A stretch of DNA of 64,000 nt from Plumapathes pennacea (lineage: Eukaryota > Cnidaria > Anthozoa > Antipatharia > Myriopathidae), in contig OZ038465.1 in the NCBI GenBank assembly GCA_964036295.1, positions 23,470,870 through 23,534,869 on the forward strand, in the 5' to 3' direction. A model generated the notes under the pieces. The model saw only the letters and a program-made list of their open reading frames with translations, searched no databases and had not been told where the DNA came from. Shown in pieces: positions 23,070 to 38,000 of this stretch. Each line of letters begins with the position of its first letter. Position 1 is the first letter of the stretch. Made by a program: the position numbers and the translations under genes.

Positions 23070-26000
23070 CTGAACCAGTAAATGATCTCTGTACACAAAT
23101 ATATCTGGTTACTTTATTTACTTAAAGTGTTTGTTAAAAAACGTTTGTGTACGGGATGTCGTAATGGAGATCACTGGTGTGATCTCACCAGTGCTCCCAC
23201 AACAATGTGACGATTTTGGATGGGGACATCCACTGAAATATGCCAACAGACGTTGGCCACTTTTTTTCCCTTCCTTTTCTTTTTTGTTTTTGATTTTGAT
23301 TTTGTTTTGTTTTGTTTTGCTTTTGCTTTTTGTTTGTAGGTGGAGCATAACGTTTTGCAAGGCAGAAGGAATGCCTGATCAATTTCGTATTTCCCATTGG
23401 GAACTATCAAATAAACATGGACAAGAATAAATAAAAAAGAGCACTATTGATTTACAAGTCAACACACCTTACCGAATGTTCCACCTCGTCATTGGTGGTG
23501 GTGATTTTCTTGTCGTGCTGTCTGGCAATACGAGAAAGCTTGTCTTTTTTAGACGCTACTTGCCCCCGTAATTGCTGTGATCGAAAAAAAAAAAAAAAAA
23601 GAAGCGTTCGCATCAGATTGTGTCCATTAATCAGGGCTAATTCAGCGAAGTATTTACAAGGTATTTTTACAAGTAGCCGACCAATTCCCCTTCAACTTAA
23701 GATCCAGATACTAAGCAACTTTGGTTATTTATAGAGCCGGCATTCTTGTCACAACAGCGTTCCCATTAGGCGTTGGGTTGTAGCCTCCAAAGTGTTAATT
23801 AGATTGCACCCAATAGTAATGAGTTTTTGGTCCTACGAAATGTTTGTCAACAGCATTATTGTTTTGACGTCTTAGAAGCCAAATTGAGAAAAGCAAGTAC
23901 AGTGACGGTAGAATCAAATTCCAAATCATTGTGAGTTCATTCGGCGGGCGCGCGTTATTTTACGACATGGCTGCTTGCTTTTCAAGGTGGAATTGGCTCA
24001 AAATAATCATTGGTGCGCGCTGAATGTAGTTCTTTTGTCGCGAGATCTGTGCCCAAATGATGGAAGAAAGGTTTGGTTTCGAGAGCTGGCAATGGATTTT
24101 TTCTTCGCCATATTTTATGTCTAAAGAGAGTGGTCGACAGGTAGCAACTTCGTAAAAATCGACGATCAGCCTCACCAATCGGCGAATTGTTGATACACTG
24201 GTAGACGAAAAGGGGCTCAAAGCGAAGGTAATACAAACTAATGTGCCACTTTAGAAACACGAGTGATCACGTCAGCGAGTCGACACACAACAAGTATAAA
24301 CGCAGGTAACGACCCTAATAGACGGCCGAATTGTAGGTTAGAAATGAAGATGAAAGAATTCTGAACATGTTATTCAATGTTCATGACTGAACTGGCTCGC
24401 CAAAAACCAAAAACCCGTCAAAAGTTGAATAACTCGCCAAAACCGGGCCGGAAGCCCGCCATTTTGCCGTCATAGGGCCGCACCCCTGCAGCAGAAAATT
24501 GTGCGCCTATAAGGCTACGTTTACACTATACCGGATAGCTTTCCGTAGCGTTGCAAAACAGTACCGGATAGGCCTTCCATTTACATTGGATACGCTGTTT
24601 TCGGAGCGAGTTTTGAAACGGAGCGCTGTTGCTCCACGGACCCGTATCGGATAGGAAAAAGCTCCGATTTGCATTGATTGATTGTGACAAAGCTGTTCCG
24701 GACAAGCCTTGTGTTTACACTGTACCGAACAGGTTTTTCGGCAAAAGTCGCTCCGGACCGATCTTTTCGTGTTTACATTGTACCGGATAGGTTTTCGCAA
24801 CGGCTCAGAATCCTATCCGGTATAGTGTAAACGTAGCCTAAGTTTTCAATTCTAACAGCAAAATTAAGATTAAGTAGGTATGGTTTCCCTCCTGTTTTGG
24901 GCGGCACGCCTGAAACAGAAAATAATTATTGGGTGTCACGCCTGGGATTCTGTGGCTAAAAGCATACTCTGCGCCTATAATTTCTAAATTCCAACAGCAA
25001 ACCTAAGTTTTGGTTTTCCCCCTGTTCTGGGCGGCACGTCTGGAGCAAGAAACGAATTATTGGGTGACACGCCTGAGATTCTATGGCTAAAAGCATACTC
25101 TGCGCTTATACTTTCTCAATTGTAACAGCAAACCTAAGGTATGGACTTCCCTCCTATTTTGGGCGGCACGCCTGAAGCAGAAACGAATTATTGGGTGACA
25201 CGCCTGAGATTCTGTGGCTAAAAACTTTATATTCTGCGCTTATAATTTCTCAATTCTAACAGCAAACCTAAGGTATGGTTTTCCCTCTTATTTTGGGCGG
25301 CACGCCTGGAGCAGAAACGAATTATTGGGTGACACGCCTGAGATTCTGTGGGTAAAAACTTTTTACTCTGCGCCTAAATCTCTAAATTCTAACAGAAAAA
25401 CTAAGTTATGTTTTGCCCTCCTGTTTTGGGCGGCACGCCTGAGATTCCGTGGGCAAAATATACTATACATCAATAATTTTGCATTGCTAATAGCAAAATA
25501 GTTTTCCTTTGGGTGACATATATGATGCAGAAAATAATATTATTGGGTGTTACCTGTCTTAAAAACAAAACTAACTGTGACACAGCGACAAGCGAGTTTG
25601 GGAAAACAACCGGAAAAAGGAGTGGGTCATGTATTTACTGAACGTGATATCCTAGTATGGATATAAACACCCAGGCGCGTCACATCTACTGTCTTAAACA
25701 TGCAAATGCCAGGCCGGAAGAAAGAAAACAAAAATAGTGAACAGGAAAACGGCACGGTTATAAGAACAAAATACCAGTTTTCTAAACTGGTGCGGCACGT
25801 TTGCAATCAGAACCGGATGACTACTTGGTGCTCCTGCGCTTGTTTACCACAGGAAACCAGTTCTCCAGAACTCTTCAAACAAAACTTATCAGCAATCATT
25901 TTCGTGCTTCGGTGCAAGTGTAGAATTGTGAACTGCGAGAGTAATTTTTTGTGAGGTTTAAAACATGAAACTAGTTTCTGAGCTTGTAAATAGAAGGCTG

Positions 26001-29000
26001 CCTCTTTGCTACGTCAAGGAGTTTAATAGTAAAATGAGCGGACGTGGACCAGGAACTTCAAACACCAAACAGCTTGTATTCGTACGAAACAATTTCATTC
26101 ACGTGACATTGTATTTTTTGAGTGAACACTTTATTACTACAGTGCAACACTTTCACGTACCCTCTCCTTTTTCCTTAATCAGAAGTGTGGCTCGAATCAC
26201 TTTTCGTTTTTGCTTCCAAGCTGAAATTTCCCATTTTAGTCTGCCGATCGCCAGCGGGTATTGGAACTGTCCTGGTGCTCACCCACTGTGAGAATTTTGC
26301 ATACCTTGAATATTTCATCACACTTTTTGGCCAAAATTACGTATCCTGCGGCGGCTGGGGCTCGTCATGTAAAGCCTGGTCCTCACTAGCGCATATAAGC
26401 ATAAGCACAAGTATAAGAATAAAAAAGCGACAGTGGCGACATAAGCATAAGCATAAGGAACGGACATGTTTGATCCTTATGCTTATGTCGCCACTGTCGC
26501 TTAAGGAATATTAAATGACCACATTTATAACGGAAACGGAAATGAAATTCGAAGAAAACCATACAAGTGCGGCTGTCAAATTTGATGAGAATTTGACGTT
26601 TGCAGCCAAGGTGAATCGTCGAGTCTGCAGCTAAAAAGTTTTTGTAGTTTAAATTCTTATTGATTTGTGAATGGTGAAGAGGATAACTGGTTGAGTTCTG
26701 CGGAAAGTAACATGGGGAAGTTAATGCAGAAAGTTTCTCGTAACTTGCTGCAACGGATGGCAACGAACAGAGTCGCTTGCAAAACTCGACATTGTCTTCT
26801 TCAAAGAAAGATAAATTCTCTTCGGAGCCAGAAATAATCTTTATGTAAGTCAGTAGTCTTTCAGGCCTGAATTCTCTAATTTCTCGTCTCCAAAGATGTA
26901 AATTTTAATTGCTTGTCGTTCTAGCAAAGCTTCCTGGGACTCTTAAGCCCTGGCCAAACGAGGTGCAAGTCAACACAAGTTCAAATTTTAATGCAAGTCG
27001 ACGCACGTTTTTCACCTAAAACAGCGAAGAGCGCGTTAGCAAAGGCAATTTTAAATAAAAAAATCAAAAGTAAAAGCCTCCTCATTAAGTTTCAGCTCAA
27101 GAGAGACTTTTTACTCGGTTTCTGACTCAAAACCGTCTATAAAAGAAAAAGTTTTTACAAAACTTGCATGAGCTTGCATCGACTTGCGTCTCGTTTGGTC
27201 ACCTTTTGCAAGTCGATGCAAATTTTTTTGCCATGTCGAACTTGCATCGACTTGCATCTCGTTTGGCCAGGGCTTTACATGACTACTTTCAAAATGGTGG
27301 CGGCGGTTACCGCCATTTTGTCTTGAATTCATGAATTCGCCGAGATGCGTATTGAGCTGAGTAGCAGGTAAGGCTTGCCGTTTAATTGATTGTTTTCTTC
27401 GACAGTACATAGTAAGACTGGTCAATTTTCGTAGACTTATGATGCATCCTCAAATAATTATAGTTTTGTCTTTCATCCCACTCGTTTTACTTGTTTCCTT
27501 TGGCTCCGCTGAAGTTGGTGGTTTCTTTTGTACTTTTCTATGACATTTGTTCACATAAATAAAAGAAAAGTGTAGATGGGGTCTGTATGCCCTAAGCTTG
27601 CAAGATTTATACTTTCAAATTTCTTGTTTACGATTTACGCACGGCATAAAATTTTGCCGATCGGTGCAGGTTTCAATGATCACAAAGTCCTGTAATAAAT
27701 GTCTTATTCACCGAGTTTGCTCGGGACCGTACTGGGAGAATATCGGCCCTCGGTCTTTATTGTAAGGACCTTGCTGCGCTCGGTCCGTACTGTCAAGACC
27801 TCGGGCCGATACTCCCCCACTACGGCCCTCGCACTCGGTCAATAAGATATATTTATTATATGACTGTGACGTGGTATTACCATATAAGCTCGCAACAAAG
27901 TGCCGGTACGGGAGCGTATTACACACTTTGGATCCGTATTAAACTGTAGAAAACCAGTTTGACTTTTTAGATGCTTGTCACGTAAAGCCAAAATGGCCGA
28001 TGAGAATAACGAGAACTGCTTTCCACTTCTTGACGACGACGACGACGACGACGAGCTAGGATTTGACGAACTTTTCGGTGGTAATAGTTTTGACGAATTA
28101 CTTACAGACGCTGCAGACTCGATGTGCGAAACTAACCTGAAAACTATGACAACAGAAACCAACCAGAACACCAATTTAACGCTACTCTTGACGACCGAGA
28201 CATTTCGACATTTATACAAGAGAACAAAAACAAAAACGCTGTAAAAAAAACGTGAACGTTCGTAAATAAAACGTAAACAATTTTTAGAAATGGGCTAAAA
28301 CAGTGAACGAGAGAAGACCTACTGACAAAATACCACCGAATGAACTGAGCAATCACTCGCGCATTTTGTTGGTAAAATTTGTAAACAAAGCGGCGAAGAA
28401 TTTGAACACAATACACTTACCTCATTTTTTCGGAGTTTTGATTGCTTTCTACGGGAACAGGGGAAACAGAACAAAACTGGCTGAACGAAATACAGTTCTC
28501 GAAGGCCAGTGAGGCCTTGGCAAGTAAACGAAAACAACTTCGCCGATCTGGTAAAGACCAAAGACGAAACATTCAAAGCAACAGCGGATGTTGATGTCCT
28601 TGACATTGAGCAAGCACGTGACGGGAGAACAAGCTCCTGCCGACAGAAAAGTTCTATAACCCTTGCCAACTGTCTCTAGCCACAACAAAGCAGCAAGCTT
28701 TCGGGAGCAACGCTCAGCAACAGGTTCTTTCACTTTTGGCAGTGAAAGGAAACTTGAAGAGAATCTGAAGAAACGGTTCAGACGAGTTCTCTCTTTTGAT
28801 AACAGTGACGAAGAACATTAGACAATACCGTTTGGTGGCGATCGGACTATGCAGAACACTTTTAGACACTGTCAGTACAAATTTCGTGCACCCTTTCTGC
28901 TTTTCAAGTTCGCTCTCGGATGTCAAACTTTGTCGATTTTGTCCAATCAGATTAAAGGCAGTAAATTGGCTTCCTCGTGAATCGTCATCACTGACTGGCT

Positions 29001-32000
29001 TTCGAATGTTCATCAGGGCAAATGAACGCAAAAATATCACAAGAAGAATGGAAAACAGGGTAAAAAGACAGTCATATAATAAATCCCTCATTCGATGGTT
29101 TAGCGCGTCAAACGGGCCGGCATTTTAAGCCCTGTTTACATGGAGGGAGGGTAACCCTCCAAGGAGGGACACCCTCCAAGAAGGGTCAGAAGATAGCCCC
29201 TCTTTACATGCCAAGCGTTATCCCTAGGGTTATCTTGCCAAGAGTCTAAAAGGAATCGCGCGGTCGCAAAATTTGAGATAGTAACCTGGCACCGCTAAAA
29301 TTAGCCCCCCTGGGAGGGAAACCCTAGCAAGAAGATAAGGTAACCCTCCTCCTAGGGTGACCCTACCGATCATGTAAACGGAACAAGGAATTTCAATGGA
29401 GAAGAGTGACCCTTCTAGGAGGGTGTCCCTCCTCGGAGGGTTACCCTCCTTCCATGTAAACAGGGCCTTACTCGTTACTCGCATTTTTCCTCGCCCCGTG
29501 GCAACTCGTTAAATACCGGCCCGTATCACGCGCTAAACCATTTAATAAAATGTATTTATTACACGACTTCACATTTTCGAGTGGAAATACAGGCCAAAAC
29601 GAATGCAAAGATGGGAGCGTATTGCAATCGTCAGGAACCAGATCAACTAGTTTATTAGCTTACGTGATCAATTTTCGCAAGCAAAGTTTACGAACGCGTC
29701 ATTTTTTTGTTCCATTTTGCTCGCGGCGAGAATATTTGCCCTGCTTCGTTTGTCGTATAATAAACAGTTTATTACACGAAAAGTCGTGCAATACGGCTGT
29801 ATTTTTACTCGTCAGTTTCATTTTTTCTCGCCTGAAACAGGCTCGAAAAAATAAAACCGACTTGCAAAAGTACTCCGGCGTATTGCACACCTCTCCGTGT
29901 AATAACCTCTTTAAAATACATGCGTGTAAATGGTTATTGAATTGAGTGTTTCTGTCAGTACATTTGCAGTGTGATTTACCTCAACTTTGGCGGTCAGATC
30001 ACGCAGCAGTTCTTTCTGAGCCATGTTGCGATCTTGGAGCTCTTCCTGCTTTGTGTTCGCCTCGCTAAAAAGAAAACAAAATAAAAACAATGTGCAGATG
30101 ATTCAGTTCAGGTGCCTGAACATTACTTCATTTCAGGCTCTTAGTTTTCCCAGTTTATTTGACTTCTCCGCTATACTCCGCGAATTTCTTACAAACAGCG
30201 ACACCTTCGTCAGGTTTGAGTCGATTTCCTACGCTTGAATTCCTGAGTTTATACGGTTGCTTTGGGAATCTCCTACACTTTACTACCATTTTCTGGATGC
30301 AAAATAGTGCTCGTGACATCCTTGCGTTGTTGTGACGGATACCAAAATGTGCGTAAATATCAGACAAATAACTGCTTGCGACTATAAACCTGCGTGCAAA
30401 CTAACTGTAGCTGTGTAAAGTGATAAACAAAAATATATATTGCGTTGAAGTTCGACAGTAATCTAAGTGATCCCAGCTAAAATCTCCTCGCCAGTGGCAT
30501 GCCTTTGTATTGGAGTTTGCTATCCACTGCCTTCACTTTACTAAAGATGACTACAGGCGGCCGAAACGTCAGTCACCAACAACAGTATATCTTGAGATCA
30601 CTATCACCCACTCAGACGATCACACTAGGTGAACAACTAATACTCCTGGGACTGTTGGATACCACGAAATACACTCGTGACGTCACGTACTTTAGTCAAC
30701 GTTCGTCGGCATAACTGTGTAACTCGTCCAGCACGAGGGAAAATTTCACCTCGTGTGCAAGCCTCGTTTTTCTTGTGCACACTTATGTTATAGGAAACGT
30801 ATTGAACTAACTTGTAGTCGAGTATTAAGTCCTGGTTTACTTTTTCTTGGCTAAGTCTTGAGGTTTGACGAACGTTACACTGAACAACAAAATCTGCACA
30901 TCATATACAGTTTTGTGAAATAACCGCTGACTTAAAAAAGGTCACCGCACGACCAAAAAGCGTATATCGGTGTGCCATTGCTGTGTTACTTACCTCCGTG
31001 TACTGGAGCCTGCTATCCTGCTGATCACATAACTCTAGCAGCCGTTTAGTTCTCTCCTCTTTAGCGGTTTTGAGGGACTGGACGGCACTGTTGAGTCGGG
31101 TGACTTCTCCCTTGAATCGTTCTGGAGATTGGACAATCTTGGATTTTAGATTCTCGTTGTCTGCTTTCAATGTCGCCAGGTTCACTTTCATCTGAGCCTG
31201 ATCAATGGCAGAAGTCAGTCAGTCACAAGACAAATTCTCACACACAAGTATAGAGTACAAACTTATTTTGATATATTTATAATAAAGCACTTTGGCCCGA
31301 GTCAGTGAAAGTTGCATCTACGAAATCCTGGTCCTCTTAATGAAATACATTGCTTTTTTACAAATAGAACATACCGTTTTCGAGTTCAACTCCGCGTTAG
31401 TAGTCTTAATTTGTTGGAGACGTCTCATTTCGGCTGCCTGGAAAGAAAAACCAAAATATCTTAACAAGCATGTGGTTGTTGGAATGAAATCAGCAGGTCT
31501 AATTTAATTGGTATTTGCACATCAAGCTCTAGTATTTTCTTCCATATTATTCATATTACCAGATGGCTGGAGCTACTTCCGGTGAAATCGCGCGCTCTGA
31601 TTGGTGTATTTGCCGGTCATTATTTTCTTGTAACGCCCGTATTCTCGATTACGGACCGGCAGATTGAACACATGAATCACGAGGTCGTGCAGTTCTTTGC
31701 TTTCAGTGAATATGTCGGCTACGTTTGGCTGAAGGCAAAGTTGTAGAACAAGAATATGTAAGAAAAAAATACCACCGCGGAAACTACTTTGCAAGCCGAG
31801 AAAACGGTTGGAGATGGAGATTTGCTGACTTGGTTTGTGGCATCACGAACGGCGACTCGAGCACCGTATTCTGAGAATTGGTTCACAGCTTGCACTACGT
31901 GCTAAACACTTAGAGCAACGTAGAAGGCACAGAAAACTTTAGTCAAAGAGTGACGTGAACAATCTTAATGAGTTCACCGTTTGCGGAGCTACGAGCAGAC

Positions 32001-35000
32001 TGATTATTTGTTGTCACGGTGCCGCAAGCGGAGTTCATACAAGCTTACTGAAACTGTACGTATGGCATTTTAAGAGTGTGAACGCCATTTCATTTCAACA
32101 TCTTTGAAGACTTGAGTGAAGGAACTTATCTTTCTGTTGAGAAAATGATAAACTTTTGATTCAAACTATTTTCTTTGCCGACGGTTGAGATACGAAATAT
32201 TCTAGTTTCTTCAGTATTTCCTTTGTCTGAATCCCGGTGTCACAGCGGATTTTATCCCCCCGCGAATTTTATCCCCCGTGGCCGACCAACCACGACCACG
32301 ACCGACCGTTAACGCTTCGCTGTCGAGTATATTGAATCCGCTAGCGAGACAATGTGACAAACATAAAGAGAACTATGTTTGCAAGTGTCAAGTGAAAAGG
32401 TTCAAACCTGTGAGAGCTTTCGAAATCGATGTGTGTGGCCGACCGTGGCCGTCCAGCCACGACCCCGACCGACCGTTAAAGGGAATGGCGTACGGCTATG
32501 CCTATTGTTAAAAAACAATCTTTGTTTCAAGTCTCTAATGTGCTTTGCATCCAAATACATGATAAATTTCAAGACACGGCTTCTAAGACCTTTGAACGCT
32601 TCGCTGTTGAGTATGAGTTAGGGGATAAAGTCCGCGAGAGGGGGATAGAATCCGCTAGCGGATATTATCCGGGAGGGACTAAATCCGCTAGCGGATTCTA
32701 TCCGGGGGGATAAAATCTGCTAGGACACCTGAGCTTGAATGTTGTGATCGCATGTTATATACTAGAAATACGATAATCGCAGATATCCCCTCGCTCTGTA
32801 GTGGGTTTCTGAAAAGCAGGGTTCTTGTTATTTTCCGCTTGGAGATTAAGCCTGGTCCTCACTAGCGCATAACAATAAGCATAAGCATAAGCACAAGCAT
32901 AAACATAAGAATAAGAGAGCGACAGTGGCGACATAAGCATAAGCATAAGGAACGGACATGTTTGATCCTTATGCTTATGTCGCCACTGTCGCTTAAGGAA
33001 TATTAAATGACCACATTTATAACGGAAACGGAAATGAAATTCGAAGAAAACCATACAAGTGTGGCTGTCAAATTTGATGAGCATTTGACCTTTGCAGCCA
33101 AGGTGGATCGTCAAGTCTGCAGTTAAAAAGTTTTGTAGTTCAAATTCTTCTTATTGACTTGTGAATGGTGAAGAGGATAACTGGTTGAGTTCTGCGGAAA
33201 GTAACATGGGGAAGTTAATGCAGAAAGTTTCTCGTAACTTGCTGAAACGGATGGCAACGAACAGAGTCGCTCGCAAAACTCGACATTGTCTTCTTCAAAG
33301 TTAAGCGAAAGATAAGTTCTCTTCGGAGCCAGAAATAATCTTCATGTAGGTCAGTAGTCTTTCAGGCCTGAATTCTCTAATTTCTCGTCTCCAAAGATGT
33401 AAATTTTAATTGCTTGTCGTTCCAGCAAAGCTTCAGGGGACTCTTAAGCCCTGGCCAAACGAGGTGCAAGTCAACGCAAGTCGATGCAAGTTTTCAAACT
33501 TGCGCGGACTTGCGTTTCGTTTGGCCACCAACTTGCACGGACTTGCATCGACTTGCATGGAATTTGAACATCTTCAAATTTTCATGCAAGTCGACGCACG
33601 TTTTTCACCTAAAACAGCGAAGAGCGCGTTAGCAAAGGCAAGTCTAAATCAAAAAAATCAAAAGTAAAAGCCTCCTCATTAAGTTTCAGCTGAAGAGAGA
33701 CTTTTTACTCGGTTTCTGACTCAAAACCGTCTAAAAAAGAAAAAGTTTTTACAAAACTTGCATGAGCTTGCATCGACTTGCGTCTCGTTTGGCCACCTTT
33801 TGCAAGTCGATGTAAATTTTTTTGTCATGTCGAACTTGCATCGACTTGCATCTCGTTTGGCCAGGGCTTTACATGAATACTTTCAAAATGGTGGCGGCGG
33901 TTACCGCCATTTTGTCTTGAATTCATGAATTCGCCGAGATGCGTATAGAGCTGAGTAGCAGGTAAGGATTGCCGTTTCATTGTTTGTTTTCTTCGACAGT
34001 ACATAGTAAGACTGGTCAATTTTCGTAGACTTATGATGCACCCGCAAATAATTGTAGTTTTTGTCTTTCATCCCACTCGTTTTACTTCTTTCCTTTGGCT
34101 CCGCTGAAGTTGGTGGTTTCTTTTTTACTTTTCTATTACATTTTGTTTACATAAATAAAAGAAAAGTGTAGAACGGATCGGTATGCCCTAAGCTTGCAAT
34201 ATTTATACTCTGAAATTTCTTGTTTACAATTTACGCACGGCATAAAATTTTGCCGATCGGTGCGGGTTTCAATGATCACAAAGTCCTGTAATAAATGTCT
34301 TATTCACCGAGTTTGCCCGGGACCGTACTGGGAGAATATCGGCCCTCGGTCTTTATTGTAGGGACCTTGCTGCGCTCGTACTGTCAAGACCTCGGGCCGA
34401 TATTCTCCCAGTACGGCCCTCGCACTCGGTCAATAAGATATATTTATTATATGACTGTGACGTGGTATTACCATATAAGCTCGCAACAGAGTGCCGGTAC
34501 GGGAGCGTATTACACACTTTAGATCCGTATTAAACTGTAGAAAACCAGTTTGACTTTTTAGATGCTTGTCACGCAAAGCCAAAATGGCCGATGAGAATAA
34601 CGAGAACTGCTTTCCACTTCCTGACGACGACAACGAGTGACGAACTTTTCGGTGGTAATAGTTTTGACGAATTACTTACAGACGCTGCAGACTCGATGCG
34701 CGAAACTAACCTGAAAACTATGACAACAGAAACCAACCAGAAAACCAATTTAACGCTACTCGTGACGACCGAGACATTTCGACATTTATACAAGAGAACA
34801 AAAACAAAACACTGTAAAAAAACGTGAACGTTCGTAAATAAAACGTAAATAATTTTTAGAAATGGGCTAAAACAGTGAACGAGAGAAGACCTACTGACAA
34901 AATACCACCGAAAGAACTGAGCAATCACTCGCGCATTTTGTTGGTAAAATTTGTAAACAAAGCGGCGAAGAATTTGAACCCGATACACTTACCTCATTTT

Positions 35001-38000
35001 TTCGGAGTTTTGATTGCTTTCTACGGGCACAGGGGAAACAGAACAAAACTGGCTGAACGACATACAGTTCTCGAAGGCCAGTGAGGCCTTGGCAAGTAAA
35101 CGAAAACAACTTCGCCGATATGGTAAAGGCCAAAGACGAAACATTCAAAGCAACAGCAGATGTTGATGTCCTTGACATTGAGCAAGCACGTGACGGGAGA
35201 ACAAGCTCCTGCCGACAGAAAAGTTCTATAACCCTTGCCAACTGTCTATAGCCACAACAAAGCAGCAACCTTTCGGGAGCAACGCTCAGTAACAGGTTCT
35301 TTCACTTTTGGCAGTGAAAGGAAACTTGAAGAGAACCTGAAGAAACGGTTCAGACGAGTTCTCTCTTTTGATAACAGTGACGAAGAACTTTAGACAATAC
35401 CGTTTGGTGGCAATCGGACTATGCGGAACACTTTTAGACACTGTCAGTACAAATTTCGTGCACCCTTTCTGCTTTTCAAGTTCGCTCTCGGATGTCAAAC
35501 TTTGTCGATTTTGTCCAATCACATTAAAGCTTCCGCGTGAATCGTCATGGCTTTCGAATGTTCATCAGGGCAAATGAATGCAAAAAATATCACAAGAAGA
35601 ATGGAAAACAGGCTAAAAAAACCAGTCATATAATAAATCCCTCAGTCGATGGTTTAGCGCGTAATACGGGCCGGCATTTTAGGCCCTGCTTACATGGAGG
35701 GAGGGTAACCCTCCAAGGAGGGACACCCTCCAAGAAGGGTCAGAAGATAGCCCCCCTTTACATGCCAAGCGTTATCCCTAGGGTTATCTCGCCAAGAGTC
35801 TGAAAGGAATCGCGCGGTCGCAAAAATTGAGATAGCATCCTGGCACCACTAAACTTAGCCCCCCTGGGAGGGTAACCCTCCCTCGAGTGTTTACATGGCC
35901 AAAAGCTGTCCCTACTGGGAGGGAAACCCTAGCAAGAAGATAGGGTAACCCTCCTCCTAGGGTGACCCTACCGATCATGTAAACGGAACAAGGAATTTCA
36001 ATAGAGAAGAGTGACCCTTCTAGGAGGGTGTCCCTCCTGGGAGGGTTACCCTCCTTCCATGTAAACAGGGCCTTACTCGTTACTCGCATTTTTCCTCGCC
36101 CCTTGGCAACTCGTTAAATACCGGCCCGTATCACGCGCTAAACCATTTAATAAGATGTATTTATTACACGACTTCACATTTTCGAGTGGAAATACAGGCC
36201 AAAACGAATGCAAAGATGGGAGCGTATTGCAATCGTCAGGAACCAGATCAACTAGTTTATTAGCTTACGTGATCAATTTTCGCAAGCAAAGTTTACGAAC
36301 GCGTCATTTTTTTGTTCCATTTTGCGCGCGGCGAGAATATTTGCCCTGCTTCGTTTGTCGTATAATAAACAATTTATTACACGAAAAGTCGTGCAATACG
36401 GCTGTATTTTTACTCGTCAGTTTCATTTTTTCTCGCCTGAAACAGGCTCGAAAAAATAAAACCGACTCGCAAAAATACTCCGCCGTATTGCACATCTCTC
36501 CGTGTAATAACCTCTTTAAAATACATCCGTGTAAATGGTTATTGAATTGAGTGTTTCTGTCAGCACATTTGCAGTGTGGTTTACCTCAACTTTGGCGGTC
36601 AGATCACGCAGCAGTTCTTTCTGAGCCATGTTGCGATCTTGGAGCTCTTCCTGCTTTGTGGTCGCCTCGCTAAAAAGAAAGCAAAATAAAAACAATGAGC
36701 AGATGATTCCGTTCAGGTGCCTGAACATTACTTCATTTCAGGCTCTTAGTTTTTACAGTTCATTTGACTTCTCCGCTACAGTTTACACTTTACTACTGAA
36801 TACGAAATTTCGTTCCAAGCGATCTGGCAGTGTTCATACTTGCTCTTTTCCTTCCCCTTCCTTTCCATCATGCTTCATGCCATTCTTGGTGACTAAGTAG
36901 CTCTTGCGGTTCAACGAGTCCAAAAGCAGGGGAAAGCAGACAGAAAAACTCGGACAAACCTCAGATATAGAAGCTATGAAGCGGTGCCGAGCCGAAACGC
37001 GCAACTCCTCTAAAGTCACAGGTCCCAGTCTCCCATTTTGCACGGCCGGGATTTTATATTTCCGATTTCAACCGCGTGAAAAAAGTATAGGAACGCTTTG
37101 GAACATTCTTTTGGGCATAAATTGCTCAGATCACTTCCTAATTTCGTATAAAAATGTAAAACCTGACGGCTTATGCGCACTTTAACGTTTTGGCACACTA
37201 AGTCAAAATATAGAAGTATTGTGCTCAGCCAATCATAATTGAGCATTTTTGCACCTCTATTAGAAATGATCGACGAATAAAAATGTAATCGAATGTAAAA
37301 TTCGTTTATTCGTGGCTTCTAAAATAACCAGAAAACTACCGTATTTTCAGCTGCCTGGAATGAGCTGGGATACTAAATAAATAAATAAAATATGCTGACA
37401 AGTAAGACATGTATGATGACCTTCAAACACGCAGTTACCGCTGCTTTTCGATGCCATCACCAATTGCACAAATCATCTTCAAGCGTTCTGTACATACTGT
37501 GAATTGAAAAAACATCAGGTTACGACACAATCAAAGTGAACTTTCTATCAGTAAATATCAGACAAAAGAACTGCTTGCGACTATAAACCCTCGTGCAAAC
37601 TAATTGTAGCTGTGTAAAACGGTAAACAAAAAGATATATTGCGTTGAAGTTCGGCAGTAATCTAAATGATCCTAGCTAAAATCTCATCGCCAGAGGCATG
37701 TTTTTGTATTGGAGTTTGCTATCCACTGCCTTCACTTTACTAAAGATGACTACAGGCGGCCAAAACGTCAGTCACCAACAACAGTATATCTTGAGATCAC
37801 TATCACCCACTCAGACGATCACACTAGGTGAACAACTAATACTCCTGGGACTCTTGGATACCACGAAAATACACTCGTCACGTCACGTACTTTGGTCAAC
37901 GTTCGTCGGCATAACTGTGTAACTCGTCCAGCACGAGGGAAAATTTCACCTCGTGTGCAAGCCTCGTTTTTCTTGTACACACTTATGTTATAGGAAACGT

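Larger units (their letters stand above)
26372..31676. repeat. Segmental duplication, copy A (about 5.3 kb)
   Basis: It matches 32848-38877 in the same orientation over almost its full length, starting at AAGCCTGGTCCTCACTAGCG in both and ending near GGACCGGCAGATTGAACACA in both. It carries three NUF2-like exons, MITEs, a Crypton-related relic and a nested inverted-repeat element. In the 204-base exon I count about six differences between copies. Copy B has extra sequence at about 36.78-37.55 kb and about 33.49-33.57 kb. Confidence 0.9.

Noticed and set aside
23118-23410. Lys-rich minus-strand frames
   Set aside because: Created by a T-rich intronic run (TTTTGTTTTG) next to a NUF2-like exon.
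24870-25560. CRISPR-like spacing of repeats
   Set aside because: Units are contiguous 131-bp monomers with diverged sequence and no short repeat plus unique spacer pattern; the window is eukaryotic.
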